Below, in pieces: positions 46,456 to 54,336 of a stretch of 64,000 nucleotides of DNA. The notes below the pieces were generated by a model, which was not told where the DNA came from, did no database searches, and worked only from the letters and a program-made list of their open reading frames with translations. The stretch comes from Rhodoblastus sp963748385. GTDB taxonomy: Bacteria > Pseudomonadota > Alphaproteobacteria > Rhizobiales > Beijerinckiaceae. A program made the position numbers and the translations under genes. Position 1 is the stretch's first letter; every line of letters starts with the position of its first letter. Location of the stretch: the NCBI GenBank assembly GCA_963748385.1, contig CAVVIQ010000001.1, positions 261,946 through 325,945 on the forward strand, read 5' to 3'.

Positions 46456-48117
46456 ATGGAGAGAATATGGCTTCCGCAATATCCGACGGGCGTAGATGCG
46501 GACGTGGACGTGCGCGCCTTTCCGTCGGTCATCCATGTTTTCGAGGACGCCGTCCGGCGTTTCCCGCGTCATACGGCCTTCATCAGCATGGGCGCGTCCC
46601 TGACCTATGCCGAGCTGGACGCACAGGCCAGAAACTTCGGCGCCTTTCTTCAGAATGTCGCGCGCCTGCCTGACGGGGCCCGCGTCGCGCTGATGATGCC
46701 GAACCTGCTGCAATATCCGGTCGCCTTGTTCGGCGCCCTGCGGGCCGGCTACGTCGTCGTCAACTGCAACCCGCTTTACACGCCGCGCGAGCTCGAGATC
46801 ATCCTGAAGGACTCGGGCGCGGAAGCGATCGTGGTGCTGGAAAATTTTTGCGGCGCCCTCGCGGAGGTCATTGCGCGGACCGCCGTGCGCCAAGTCGTAG
46901 TGGCGCGGGTCGGAGACCTGCTCGGCCCCGTGCGCGGCGCCCTGGCCAATTTCGTCGTCCGCCATGTCAAAAAGCTCGCGCCGCGCTGCAACATTCCCGG
47001 CGCGGTCGGCTTCACGAAAGCGTTGCGCCTCGGCGCCCATAGCCAGTTGCGGCGGATTGAGCTCGGCCCTGACGATCTCGCCTTCCTTCAATACACCGGC
47101 GGAACCACCGGCGTGCCCAAGGGCGTCGAGCTGACCCACGGCAATATGGTCGCCAACGCCCAGCAGGGCCTTGCCTGGGTGCGCCCGTTCCTCGATGACG
47201 GAAGCGAAACCATCGTCACCGCCTTGCCGCTCTATCACATTTTCGCGCTGACGGTGAGCTGCCTGCTGTTCGTGCGGATCGGCGCGGCCAATCTCCTGAT
47301 CGCCAACCCGCGCGACATTCCTAATTTCGTCAAGGCGCTGTCGAAACAAAGGTTTTCCGTGTTCATCGGCGTCAACACCCTGTTCAGCGCCCTGCTGAAC
47401 AACGCTGATTTCCGGCGCCTCGATTTCAGCGGGTTGAAGGTTTGCGTCGCCGGCGGCATGGCGCTGCACAAGGCCGTCGCCGAGAAATGGCGCGAAGTCA
47501 CCGGCAGAACCCTGATCGAGGGCTACGGCCTGACCGAGACGTCGCCCGCCGCGATCATCAATCCGCTCAATCTCGACGCCTATAATGGCGCCATCGGCCT
47601 GCCAATGCCGCAAACCGATATTTCGATCCGGGACGATGAGGGCGTCGAACTGCCGATCGGCGAGAGGGGTGAACTCTGCATCAAGGGCCCACAGGTGATG
47701 CGCGGCTATTGGCGGCGCCCGGACGAAACCGCGATGGTCATGTTTCCGGACGGATTCCTGCGGACGGGCGACATCGCGGTTGTCGACGAAAAGGGCTTCG
47801 TGCGAATCGTCGATCGCAAGAAGGACATGATCGTGGTGTCCGGGTTCAATGTTTATCCCAATGAGGTCGAAGACGTCGTCGCGCTGAATGTCGGCGTCCT
47901 CGAGGTCGGCGCCGTCGGCGTGCCCGACGCCAACTCGGGCGAAGCCGTGAAAATCGTGGTCGTCAGGAGGGACGAGACACTGTCGGCCGAAGACCTGATC
48001 GCCCATTGCCGCCTGTATCTCGTCGGCTACAAGATCCCCCGCTACGTCGAATTCCGCAAAGAGCTGCCGAAAACCAATGTGGGAAAGATCTTGCGGCGCG
48101 CGCTGCGGGATATCTGA
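46456..48117 (+). CDS. Long-chain fatty acid--CoA ligase (FadD-like)
   Basis: AMP-forming ligase of 553 residues, activating fatty acids for beta-oxidation, lipid or wax ester synthesis. P-loop YTGGTTGVPKG (about 213), GYGLTETSP and the C-terminal GRKDMIVVSG-like block (DRKKDMIVVSGFNVYPNEVE) plus catalytic Lys context NVGKILRR are present. It begins MERIWL, as FadD proteins do; GGGGAGG lies 6 bases before the ATG at 46456. Other in-frame ATGs at 46414 and 46441 are less suitable. It supplies acyl-CoA to the reductase and WS/DGAT encoded nearby. Confidence 0.85.
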   Translation: MERIWLPQYPTGVDADVDVRAFPSVIHVFEDAVRRFPRHTAFISMGASLTYAELDAQARNFGAFLQNVARLPDGARVALMMPNLLQYPVALFGALRAGYVVVNCNPLYTPRELEIILKDSGAEAIVVLENFCGALAEVIARTAVRQVVVARVGDLLGPVRGALANFVVRHVKKLAPRCNIPGAVGFTKALRLGAHSQLRRIELGPDDLAFLQYTGGTTGVPKGVELTHGNMVANAQQGLAWVRPFLDDGSETIVTALPLYHIFALTVSCLLFVRIGAANLLIANPRDIPNFVKALSKQRFSVFIGVNTLFSALLNNADFRRLDFSGLKVCVAGGMALHKAVAEKWREVTGRTLIEGYGLTETSPAAIINPLNLDAYNGAIGLPMPQTDISIRDDEGVELPIGERGELCIKGPQVMRGYWRRPDETAMVMFPDGFLRTGDIAVVDEKGFVRIVDRKKDMIVVSGFNVYPNEVEDVVALNVGVLEVGAVGVPDANSGEAVKIVVVRRDETLSAEDLIAHCRLYLVGYKIPRYVEFRKELPKTNVGKILRRALRDI

Positions 48118-48574
48118 TCCGGCGACGTTCTTTTCGGCGGCCCGCTTACATGCGCGGTCGAGGGTGGCTGCAGATCGAACCTGGTCAGCGCCCTCGCCAC
48201 AACTGTCCATCCGGCGCGGACCCGGAGGGAGCCGGCCCGATTCAGGGAGCTGTCGGCTCAGCACGTTAAAGTGGCTGCGGGGCTCGCAACCACCGACAAT
48301 CAAGACTTTTGCGCCTCGTTCGTCCAATTCTGGTCCCAACCATATGAAGCCGCGCCCCGCATCCAAAACCAGTCTGGGACGCAGACTGTTCGTAGTCGCA
48401 GTCCCCGACACGGTCTAATCGGCCGACTGCTCTTCAATCCATGGCGTCCCGAAGCATAGTGCGAAGCTCGCGTCGGAAATGTCGCCCATGATGCGGTGGC
48501 CCTCGCCGTTGTCGATTTTTCGCATCAAACATCATGGCCAGTTGATACGCTTGGCGCGGCGCCGCCGCGGGAAA
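48118..48574. other. Intergenic stretch without a convincing gene
   Basis: 457 bases after the ligase gene. I found no recognisable gene. The best candidate is a 36-residue minus-strand ORF (48415-48525, beginning MRKIDNGEGHRIMGDIS) whose codon use looks reasonable but which lacks a ribosome-binding site and homologues I know. Composition is slightly less GC-rich than the neighbours, so a decayed gene is possible. Confidence 0.3.
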
Positions 48575-48616
48575 TTGACTTGAATCAATTTCACAGGGGA
48601 AGCGACGTACGATATT
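48575..48616 (+). promoter_or_regulatory. FNR-type class II promoter
   Basis: Box TTGACttgaATCAA at 48575-48588, centre 48581.5. A -10-like GATATT sits at 48611-48616, giving a predicted start site near 48623 and box centre at -41.5, ideal class II spacing. It faces the 81-residue protein gene at 48655. Confidence 0.6.
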
Positions 48617-48654
48617 CAACCCTTCGGTCCAACGATTGGCGGCGTCAGCTCACG

Positions 48655-48900
48655 ATGTGCGATCAGCTTTCGCAAGGAAGATCCTTCGATCCAGAGCTTT
48701 GTCCTCTACTGAAGGGGCTGTCCGCCGAGGAGCGTCGCAGGCGCATGGCGGAGGATCCGGTGATTCGCCAATGCATAGGCGCGATCGAGGGCGCGCGGGC
48801 GGCGTCGCGTGAAACGGCAAAAATCACCGCCGCCTATGAACGCCAGCGCGCCAACAGTGCGATACGCGCCGGCAGCGCCCGTTTTCCGTCCGCCGGATAA
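48655..48900 (+). CDS. Orphan 81-residue protein under an FNR-type promoter
   Basis: Small soluble protein of 81 residues, not recognised. It begins MCDQLSQG, has a Cys-containing PELCPLLKGLSAEERRRRMAEDP segment (20-residue core PELCPLLKGLSAEERRRRMA) and a helical, basic C-terminal half; cysteines at about 2, 16 and 40. No signal peptide or membrane helix. The frame is open upstream, but the promoter predicts transcription from about 48623, so the ATG at 48655 is the first usable start; its ribosome-binding site is weak. Likely expressed at low oxygen; function unknown. Confidence 0.5.
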   Translation: MCDQLSQGRSFDPELCPLLKGLSAEERRRRMAEDPVIRQCIGAIEGARAASRETAKITAAYERQRANSAIRAGSARFPSAG

Positions 48901-49030
48901 AAGGCTCCTTTCGCAACCGGTTCCGGTCCACGCGCGTTCTTCGGGAAGCGCGAACCGTCGCGCGCCCCGCGCGGCCGGGTTCAGGGCGGGCGCGGGGTGA
49001 TCCGGAGGAAAGCCGCCTGGAATCTTTGCC

Positions 49031-49044
49031 TTGATAATGGTCAA
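49031..49044. promoter_or_regulatory. FNR/NnrR-type box upstream of pentapeptide protein gene
   Basis: TTGATaatgGTCAA, a full inverted repeat, 159 bases before the ATG of the pentapeptide-repeat gene. No clean -10 is found at class II spacing on either strand, so it may act from a class I position (for example -61 or -71) or be weak. Confidence 0.45.
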
Positions 49045-49202
49045 GGACACGCCCGTGCGTTCTGTCGGAGAAGTGAAAAAGCTCAAGGCAAGGCAAACCA
49101 TCGCCGGACGCGCTCGGCAATAGGGTGGCCACCAGCGGTTTGGCGCGTATAGCCGGGAGCGTTGTTCAGGACGGCCGGTTACGCCATTGACGAGGTTCGA
49201 AC

Positions 49203-49766
49203 ATGCGGATGATCGCGGCCGCCTTTCTGATTTCCGCTTGTCTCGGTTCCCCGTCGGCGCTGTGCGCAGACGCATGCCAGCCGAAGCCGTCCGCGGCTTG
49301 CGCGGGAGCGGATTTGCGGGGTTTCGACGGCGTCGGGCGGGATTTTTCCGGCGCGGATTTTCACGACGCCAATCTCTCCGCCTCGGAGCTTCAGGGCGCG
49401 AAACTTTCATCCGTCAATTTCCTGCGGACCAATCTTTACGCCGCCAACCTGAAACAGGCCGATCTTTCGGGCGCGACTTTGAACGGCGCGACGCTTCGTC
49501 AGGCGCATCTGGAAGGCGCCGACCTGCGCGGCGCCGATCTGCGGGCGGCCGATTTCAGTTTCTCCGTGCTCGAAGGCGCCGACTTTTCGGGCGCCGACCT
49601 GCGCGGCGCGCGGCTCCAGATGGTCGATCTTCGCAAGGTTCGCCTCGATGGCGCCAAAATCGAGGGGGCGCTCTGGCCGACGGGCGGCGTCTGCAAGGCC
49701 GGTTCGTCCGGAAGCCATTGCATCGAGGGCGAGCCGTTCACCGACGAACCGTCCGGCCAAAAATAG
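49203..49766 (+). CDS. Exported pentapeptide-repeat protein
   Basis: Protein of 187 residues. A Sec signal peptide (about 1-22, MRMIAAAFLISACLGSPSAL-type) is followed by roughly 20 A(D/N)LxG pentapeptides forming a right-handed beta-helix (about 35-155), for example GADLRGADLRAADFSFS. Two C-terminal Cys (CKAGSSGSHC) could form a disulphide, consistent with a periplasmic site. Its function is unknown. It directly precedes the nosZ promoter region and has its own FNR-type box upstream, so co-expression with N2O reduction is likely. Confidence 0.75.
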   Translation: MRMIAAAFLISACLGSPSALCADACQPKPSAACAGADLRGFDGVGRDFSGADFHDANLSASELQGAKLSSVNFLRTNLYAANLKQADLSGATLNGATLRQAHLEGADLRGADLRAADFSFSVLEGADFSGADLRGARLQMVDLRKVRLDGAKIEGALWPTGGVCKAGSSGSHCIEGEPFTDEPSGQK

Positions 49767-50012
49767 GAATTCGCGAATTGCGCGCCGATGCGGCGCATCG
49801 GCAAAAAAGGAAGCTTTCGGGAGCTTCGAGGGATCGGGGCCGGGTTCGTCGCGGCGGGGCCGCGATCGCTGTTCGTTGAAGCGCCGAGGCGCTCTGATCG
49901 GGAGGGCGCCGGTTTGCCCGACGACCTATGCGACCAAAGTTTGCGCCTCCGCGAGGAAATAGCATCATGTTGATTATAAATAGCTTTTTCGACCAAGAAA
50001 AACGGCTCTAAT

Positions 50013-50061
50013 TTGATAAAAGTCAATGAAGCGCGGCTTGAAGCCTCTATATTGCGCCTCG
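50013..50061 (+). promoter_or_regulatory. nosZ promoter with FNR/NnrR-type box, class II
   Basis: The 374-base gap before nosZ contains the box TTGATaaaaGTCAA at 50013-50026 (centre 50019.5) and a -10-like TATATT at 50048-50053. The spacing predicts a start site near 50061 with the box centred at -41.5. This leaves an untranslated leader of about 80 bases. An A/T-rich tract (49965-50012) just upstream could serve as an UP element. An FNR, FixK or NnrR/DNR protein could bind; sequence alone does not say which. Confidence 0.7.
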
Positions 50062-50140
50062 ACAGGTCTTCGCGGGCGTTAAGCGCGCGGTGAGTGGAGT
50101 TCCGCCGGTCAAACGGGAGCTTTTGCCGAAGGAGGCGAGA

Positions 50141-52441
50141 ATGAAATCCATGCTGATGAAAACCACGATGCTCGTGGGCGTGCTGGGAATGACCGCGGCC
50201 TTCGTCGGCTCCGCCTTCGGGGATGAATCGCTTCAGGATGTAATGAAGCGCCGCAATCTGACCGACAAGGACATGCTCGCCGCCGCCAAGACCTACACGC
50301 CGACCGGAGGGCGCGACGAATTCCTCGCCTTCTCGTCGAGCGGGCATGCCGGCGACATCATCGTCTGGGGCATCCCGTCGATGCGCATCATCAAATATAT
50401 CGGCGTCTTCACGCCGGAGCCCTGGCAGGGCTACGGTTTCGACGACGAATCCAAGGCGCTGCTCGCCCCCTCGAAGACGCCCGAGGGCAAGCCGATCACC
50501 TGGGGCGACACCCACCATCCCGACATTTCGAAGACGGATGGCGATTTCGACGGCCAATGGCTTGCCATCAACGACAAGTCGACGCCGCGCATCGCCATCA
50601 TCAGCCTCAAGGACTTCGAAACACGGCAGATCGTCATCAATCCGGTATTGACCACCGATCACGGCGGCGCCTTTTTTACCAACAATTCCGAATATATCAT
50701 CGAAGCGTCGCAATATCCGGGACCCCTCAACCGCAAATATGAGCCGCTCAGCAAATTCAACGAAGCTTTCCGCGGCGGCATCACCTATTGGAAGTTCAAC
50801 CATGAACAGGGACGGATCGAGCCCGAAAACTCCTTCATCGTCGAGGTTCCGCCCTACAGCCAGGATCTGACCGCGACCGGCAAGGGGCCGTCGAACGACT
50901 GGTCGTTCACCAATTCGCTGTGCACCGAGCGCTATATCGGCGGCATCGAATCCGGACGTCCGCCCTTCGAGGCGGGCTGTTCGGCCAACGACACCGACTT
51001 CATGCACATGATCAACTGGAAGAAGGCGGAAGCGGTCTTCAAGGCCGGCAAATTCGAGAAGGTCAACGGCATGGCGGTCATCCGCCTCAAGACCGCGATC
51101 GACGACGGCCTGCTCTATCTCGTGCCCGAGCCCAAGAGCCCGCATGGCGTCGACGTGACGCCGGACGGCAAATACGCCATCGTCGACGGCAAGCTCGACA
51201 CCCACGGTTCGGTGTTCGACTTCGCCAAGATGAAGGCGCTGATCGACGCCAAGAAATTCGCCGGCAAGGACCCCTACGGCATCCCGATCCTCGACATGAA
51301 GGCGTCGCTGCACAACCAGGTGGCGCTCGGCCTCGGCCCGCTGCACAATCAGTTCGATAACAAGCCTTGCATCGTCTACACCTCGCTCTATGTCGACAGC
51401 CAGGTGGTGAAGTGGGATTATTGCGAAGGCAAGATCCTCGACAAGATCTCGGTCTATTACAATATCGGCCATCTGATGACGATGGAGGGCGACACCGCCC
51501 ATCCCAAGGGGCATTACCTCGTCGCGCTCAACAAGCTGGCCATCGACCGCTTCAACCCGGTCGGCCCGCTGCATCCGCAAAACGAGGAGCTGATCGACAT
51601 CTCGACCGACAAGATGACGCTGCTCTACGATTTGCCGCTGCCGCTCGGCGAGCCGCATTATGCGGTGGCGATCGAGGCCAGCAAGCTGAAGCCGATCATC
51701 CGTTACAAATACGGCACCAACAGCCGCACCGAGGAGGCCTCGCCTTATGCGGTGCGTCCAGGCTCCGAGCATATCGATCGTTCGCCGGGCAAGGTCGAGG
51801 TCTTCGGCACTGTCATCCGCTCGCATTACACTCCTGAAATCGTCCAGGCGCAGGAAGGCGACACGGTCACCTACCACTGGACCAATGCGGAGCGCGCGGA
51901 AGACGAGACCCATGGCTTCGCCATCGCCCAGCATGACGTCAATCTTTCGCTGGAGCCGGGCAAGACCGCTTCGGCGACGGTCAACAACGTCAAGGCCGGC
52001 GTCTATCCCTATTACTGCACCGAGTTCTGCTCGGCGCTGCATCTGGAGATGGAAGGCTATCTGATGGTCGCGCCCAAGGGTGGCGCATCGGTCCAACCCG
52101 CCACCTTCAGCACCGGCCAGACATATACCGAGGCTGATTTCAACAAGCAGTACAAGCAGGACCTCGACACCCAGGCGGTGATCGACAGCGTCGTCGCCTA
52201 TATTACCTCCGTCAACTACAAAGACTTCCCGGTGGTGGTGGGGCTGGTGACGGACGCGACCGATCAGCTCAATTTCGCCAAGGACGCCCGCGCCAAGGCC
52301 GACGACTTCTCCAAGAAGAAGGACTGGCAGAACGCGATGCTTTGGGCGAACCAATGGTGGCAATATCAGGTGAAAGCGGCCGACATCGGCCTGCGCGCCA
52401 AGACCTATCTCGAACAAAACGGCGCAAAAAAGGTTCAGTAA
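50141..52441 (+). CDS. nosZ: Nitrous oxide reductase, Sec-dependent (clade II) type
   Basis: Periplasmic multicopper enzyme reducing N2O to N2, 766 residues. The signal peptide (about 1-28) has no twin arginine, so export is by Sec, as in clade II enzymes. CuZ ligands include GDTHHPD (His125, His126) and TTDHGG (His174), with further His in SPHGVDV, GLGPLHNQF, GHLMTM and GEPHYA. The CuA domain has His591 (DETHGF) and YYCTEFCSALHLEM: Cys626, Cys630, His634, Met637. The tail after CuA is about 120 residues longer than clade I enzymes, helical, and lacks a heme motif. GGAGG lies 6 bases before the ATG. An intrinsic terminator follows directly. Confidence 0.93.
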   Translation: MKSMLMKTTMLVGVLGMTAAFVGSAFGDESLQDVMKRRNLTDKDMLAAAKTYTPTGGRDEFLAFSSSGHAGDIIVWGIPSMRIIKYIGVFTPEPWQGYGFDDESKALLAPSKTPEGKPITWGDTHHPDISKTDGDFDGQWLAINDKSTPRIAIISLKDFETRQIVINPVLTTDHGGAFFTNNSEYIIEASQYPGPLNRKYEPLSKFNEAFRGGITYWKFNHEQGRIEPENSFIVEVPPYSQDLTATGKGPSNDWSFTNSLCTERYIGGIESGRPPFEAGCSANDTDFMHMINWKKAEAVFKAGKFEKVNGMAVIRLKTAIDDGLLYLVPEPKSPHGVDVTPDGKYAIVDGKLDTHGSVFDFAKMKALIDAKKFAGKDPYGIPILDMKASLHNQVALGLGPLHNQFDNKPCIVYTSLYVDSQVVKWDYCEGKILDKISVYYNIGHLMTMEGDTAHPKGHYLVALNKLAIDRFNPVGPLHPQNEELIDISTDKMTLLYDLPLPLGEPHYAVAIEASKLKPIIRYKYGTNSRTEEASPYAVRPGSEHIDRSPGKVEVFGTVIRSHYTPEIVQAQEGDTVTYHWTNAERAEDETHGFAIAQHDVNLSLEPGKTASATVNNVKAGVYPYYCTEFCSALHLEMEGYLMVAPKGGASVQPATFSTGQTYTEADFNKQYKQDLDTQAVIDSVVAYITSVNYKDFPVVVGLVTDATDQLNFAKDARAKADDFSKKKDWQNAMLWANQWWQYQVKAADIGLRAKTYLEQNGAKKVQ

Positions 52442-52458
52442 GCCTTGCCGAAAACTCT

Positions 52459-52487
52459 GGGGGCGGATCTTCCGCCCCCTCTTTTTT
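52459..52487 (+). terminator. Strong intrinsic terminator after nosZ
   Basis: Nine-bp stem GGGGGCGGA/TCCGCCCCC with a TCT loop, followed by TCTTTTTT, 17 bases after the nosZ stop. It should end most nosZ transcripts before the cytochrome genes and lower their expression relative to nosZ. Confidence 0.85.
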
Positions 52488-52513
52488 CAGGTCAAACAAC
52501 GGCGCAATCAGCC

Positions 52514-53164
52514 ATGAATTCTCGGACAAAATCGAAGCTCGCCGCTTTCTCGCTCGCTCTCGCTCTGGCGCCGCTGAGCGCTCCCGCCCATGCGGAAGAC
52601 GCGGCGGCGGGCAAGCAGCTCTTCATGACCCGCACCTGCTTCGCCTGTCACGGCAAGAACGGCTCGAAAGCCATCCTCGCCTATCCCAATCTCGCGGGGC
52701 AGAGCCAGGCCTATCTCTATGAACAGATGAAGGACATAGCGGCGGGCAAGCGCGTCTCCGGCCCCGATGCGCGCGGCTACCCGCGCACGCAGGCGATGAA
52801 GGACGTGATGAGCATCGTCAGCGACGAGGAATTGAAGACCATCTCCGCCTGGCTCTCGACCTTGCCGCCGCCGCCGGTCCAACCGGGCGACGCCGCCAAC
52901 GCCGCCAAGGGCGCCGAGCTGTACGCCAGATCCGGTTGCGTCGGCTGCCATGGTCCCGAGGGAATCAAGCCCATCTCCGGCTATCCGGTGATCGGCGGAC
53001 AGAAAGCCAATTATCTCGTCCTGCAGATCAAGGAAATCCGCGACGGAGTCCGCATGAACGGCCGCTCCAGGGTCATGCGGACGATGGTCGCGCATTTGAG
53101 CGACGCCGACATCGACGCGCTCGCGGACTATCTGTCGCAGGTCAATCGCGCGGCGGGAAAGTGA
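52514..53164 (+). CDS. Diheme cytochrome c, c4-like (NosC-type)
   Basis: Periplasmic protein of 216 residues: Sec signal peptide (about 1-27, SAPAHA cleavage) and two class I c-type heme domains with CFACH and CVGCH, each followed by a distal Met region. Repeats are about 90 residues apart, the cytochrome c4 layout. It likely carries electrons from NosGH or the quinol pool to NosZ CuA. The ATG at 52514 is chosen because earlier in-frame starts lie inside the terminator. In Wolinella-type clusters the NosC proteins are monoheme, so two hemes are notable. Confidence 0.85.
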   Translation: MNSRTKSKLAAFSLALALAPLSAPAHAEDAAAGKQLFMTRTCFACHGKNGSKAILAYPNLAGQSQAYLYEQMKDIAAGKRVSGPDARGYPRTQAMKDVMSIVSDEELKTISAWLSTLPPPPVQPGDAANAAKGAELYARSGCVGCHGPEGIKPISGYPVIGGQKANYLVLQIKEIRDGVRMNGRSRVMRTMVAHLSDADIDALADYLSQVNRAAGK

Positions 53165-53316
53165 CTCAGTTTGTGCGCGGACAAAGTCGATAGCGCGCTT
53201 CGACGTCATAAGAAATGAGCCAGCGAGACAAGCGTTGCCCCGTCAGGGCGTCGCGCGAAGGATCTGACAATTGCGCGCCGCCGTCAAAAACGGGCCGATC
53301 AGAGTTGGAGAAGGAC

Positions 53317-54078
53317 ATGAAGACGAATATCGCTATTTCATTGGTCTCGGCTCTTGTCCTGGGCGCGACGGCGGCCCACGCGGCCGACGCTGTGCAAAAG
53401 GCCAATCCCAACGCGGTCACAGTGGACGCGGAAGGCAAGAAGCATGAATGGATGGTCAAGGGCGGCGAGCGCGAGAAGGCGCTGGAATTGAAGCCGGACC
53501 TCAAGCATGGCAAGGACGTTTTCGAGGTTTGTTCCGCCTGTCACATGCCGGAGGGTTGGGGACGGGCCGACGGCACCTTCCCTGAACTTGCCGGCCAGCA
53601 TCGCACCGTGCTGATCAAGCAGTTGACGGACATACGCCAAGGCAATCGCGACAATCCGACCATGTATCCTTTCGCCTTGACCTCCGAGATCGGCGGCGAC
53701 CAATCGGTCGCCGATGTGACCGCCTATATCGCGAATTTGCCGATGAACCCGGATAACGGCAAGGGCCCGGCCACCGCGGACCTCGCTCATGGCGCCAAGC
53801 TCTACGCCGACAATTGCGTGCGCTGCCACGGCGACAAAGGCGAGGGCGACGAGGAGAAATATTATCCGCGCATCCAGGGCCAGCATTACGAATATCTCTT
53901 GCGCGAGTTCCAGTGGGTCCAGCAAGGCAAGCGGCGCAACGCCAATCCGGATATGATCGCGCAGATCAAGAACTTCTCCGACAAGGACATGGTGGACGTG
54001 CTGAGCTATGTCGCGCAGCTGTCGCCGCCGAAGGACAAGCTCGGCCCGCACGGCTGGAAGAACCCTGACTTCGAGTGA
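53317..54078 (+). CDS. Second diheme cytochrome c (NosC-type)
   Basis: Protein of 253 residues with Sec signal peptide (about 1-22), a 40-residue lead-in, and two heme motifs CSACH and CVRCH. GGAGAAGG lies just before the ATG at 53317. It is homologous in layout to the preceding cytochrome but longer at the N-terminus; the repeats differ enough that duplication is old. It should pass electrons in the NosGH-to-NosZ relay. No FNR-type box is seen in the 152 bases before it, so it depends on read-through from nosZ or an unseen promoter. Confidence 0.85.
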   Translation: MKTNIAISLVSALVLGATAAHAADAVQKANPNAVTVDAEGKKHEWMVKGGEREKALELKPDLKHGKDVFEVCSACHMPEGWGRADGTFPELAGQHRTVLIKQLTDIRQGNRDNPTMYPFALTSEIGGDQSVADVTAYIANLPMNPDNGKGPATADLAHGAKLYADNCVRCHGDKGEGDEEKYYPRIQGQHYEYLLREFQWVQQGKRRNANPDMIAQIKNFSDKDMVDVLSYVAQLSPPKDKLGPHGWKNPDFE

Positions 54079-54204
54079 CATCACGGGCTAAGGTCGCCGA
54101 TCGCCTCTGATGATGCGAAACATCCGGCGGGTGAGGCGTTTAAGACGCAATACGCCATTGCCGAGGATTCGCCGCGCCGGAGCTTTCCATCCTGGCCAGT
54201 AAAA

Positions 54205-54222
54205 AAAGCGAGCCGTCGCTTT
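54205..54222. terminator. Hairpin between cytochrome and nosB genes
   Basis: Seven-bp stem AAAGCGA/TCGCTTT with loop GCCG. The upstream side is flanked by an A run, so it resembles an intrinsic terminator for the minus strand more than for the plus strand. Its role is unclear. Confidence 0.3.
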
Positions 54223-54336
54223 GCTATTTGCTCGATCGCATGGTCGTGGCAGGGTGATGGCGCCAGATTGGCGGCGGGCTCGAGTGCGAGGCGGGAGGTT
54301 TTCTCGCCTCACCCCCCAATTCACGCGGAGCGCTCA

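Noticed and set aside
46324..48411. A 695-residue minus-strand frame opposite the acyl-CoA ligase gene
   Set aside because: Shadow frame without recognisable domains; its unopposed 5' end (48118-48411) is too short to support a gene.
49499..52417. A 972-residue open frame on the minus strand opposite nosZ
   Set aside because: It mirrors nosZ codons; high GC3 keeps the antisense frame open. No motif, ribosome-binding site or composition supports it.
50141..52441. Clade I (Tat-exported) NosZ with NosR
   Set aside because: No twin-arginine in the signal peptide, no nosR or nosX nearby, and nosB, nosG and nosH are present, which fit clade II.
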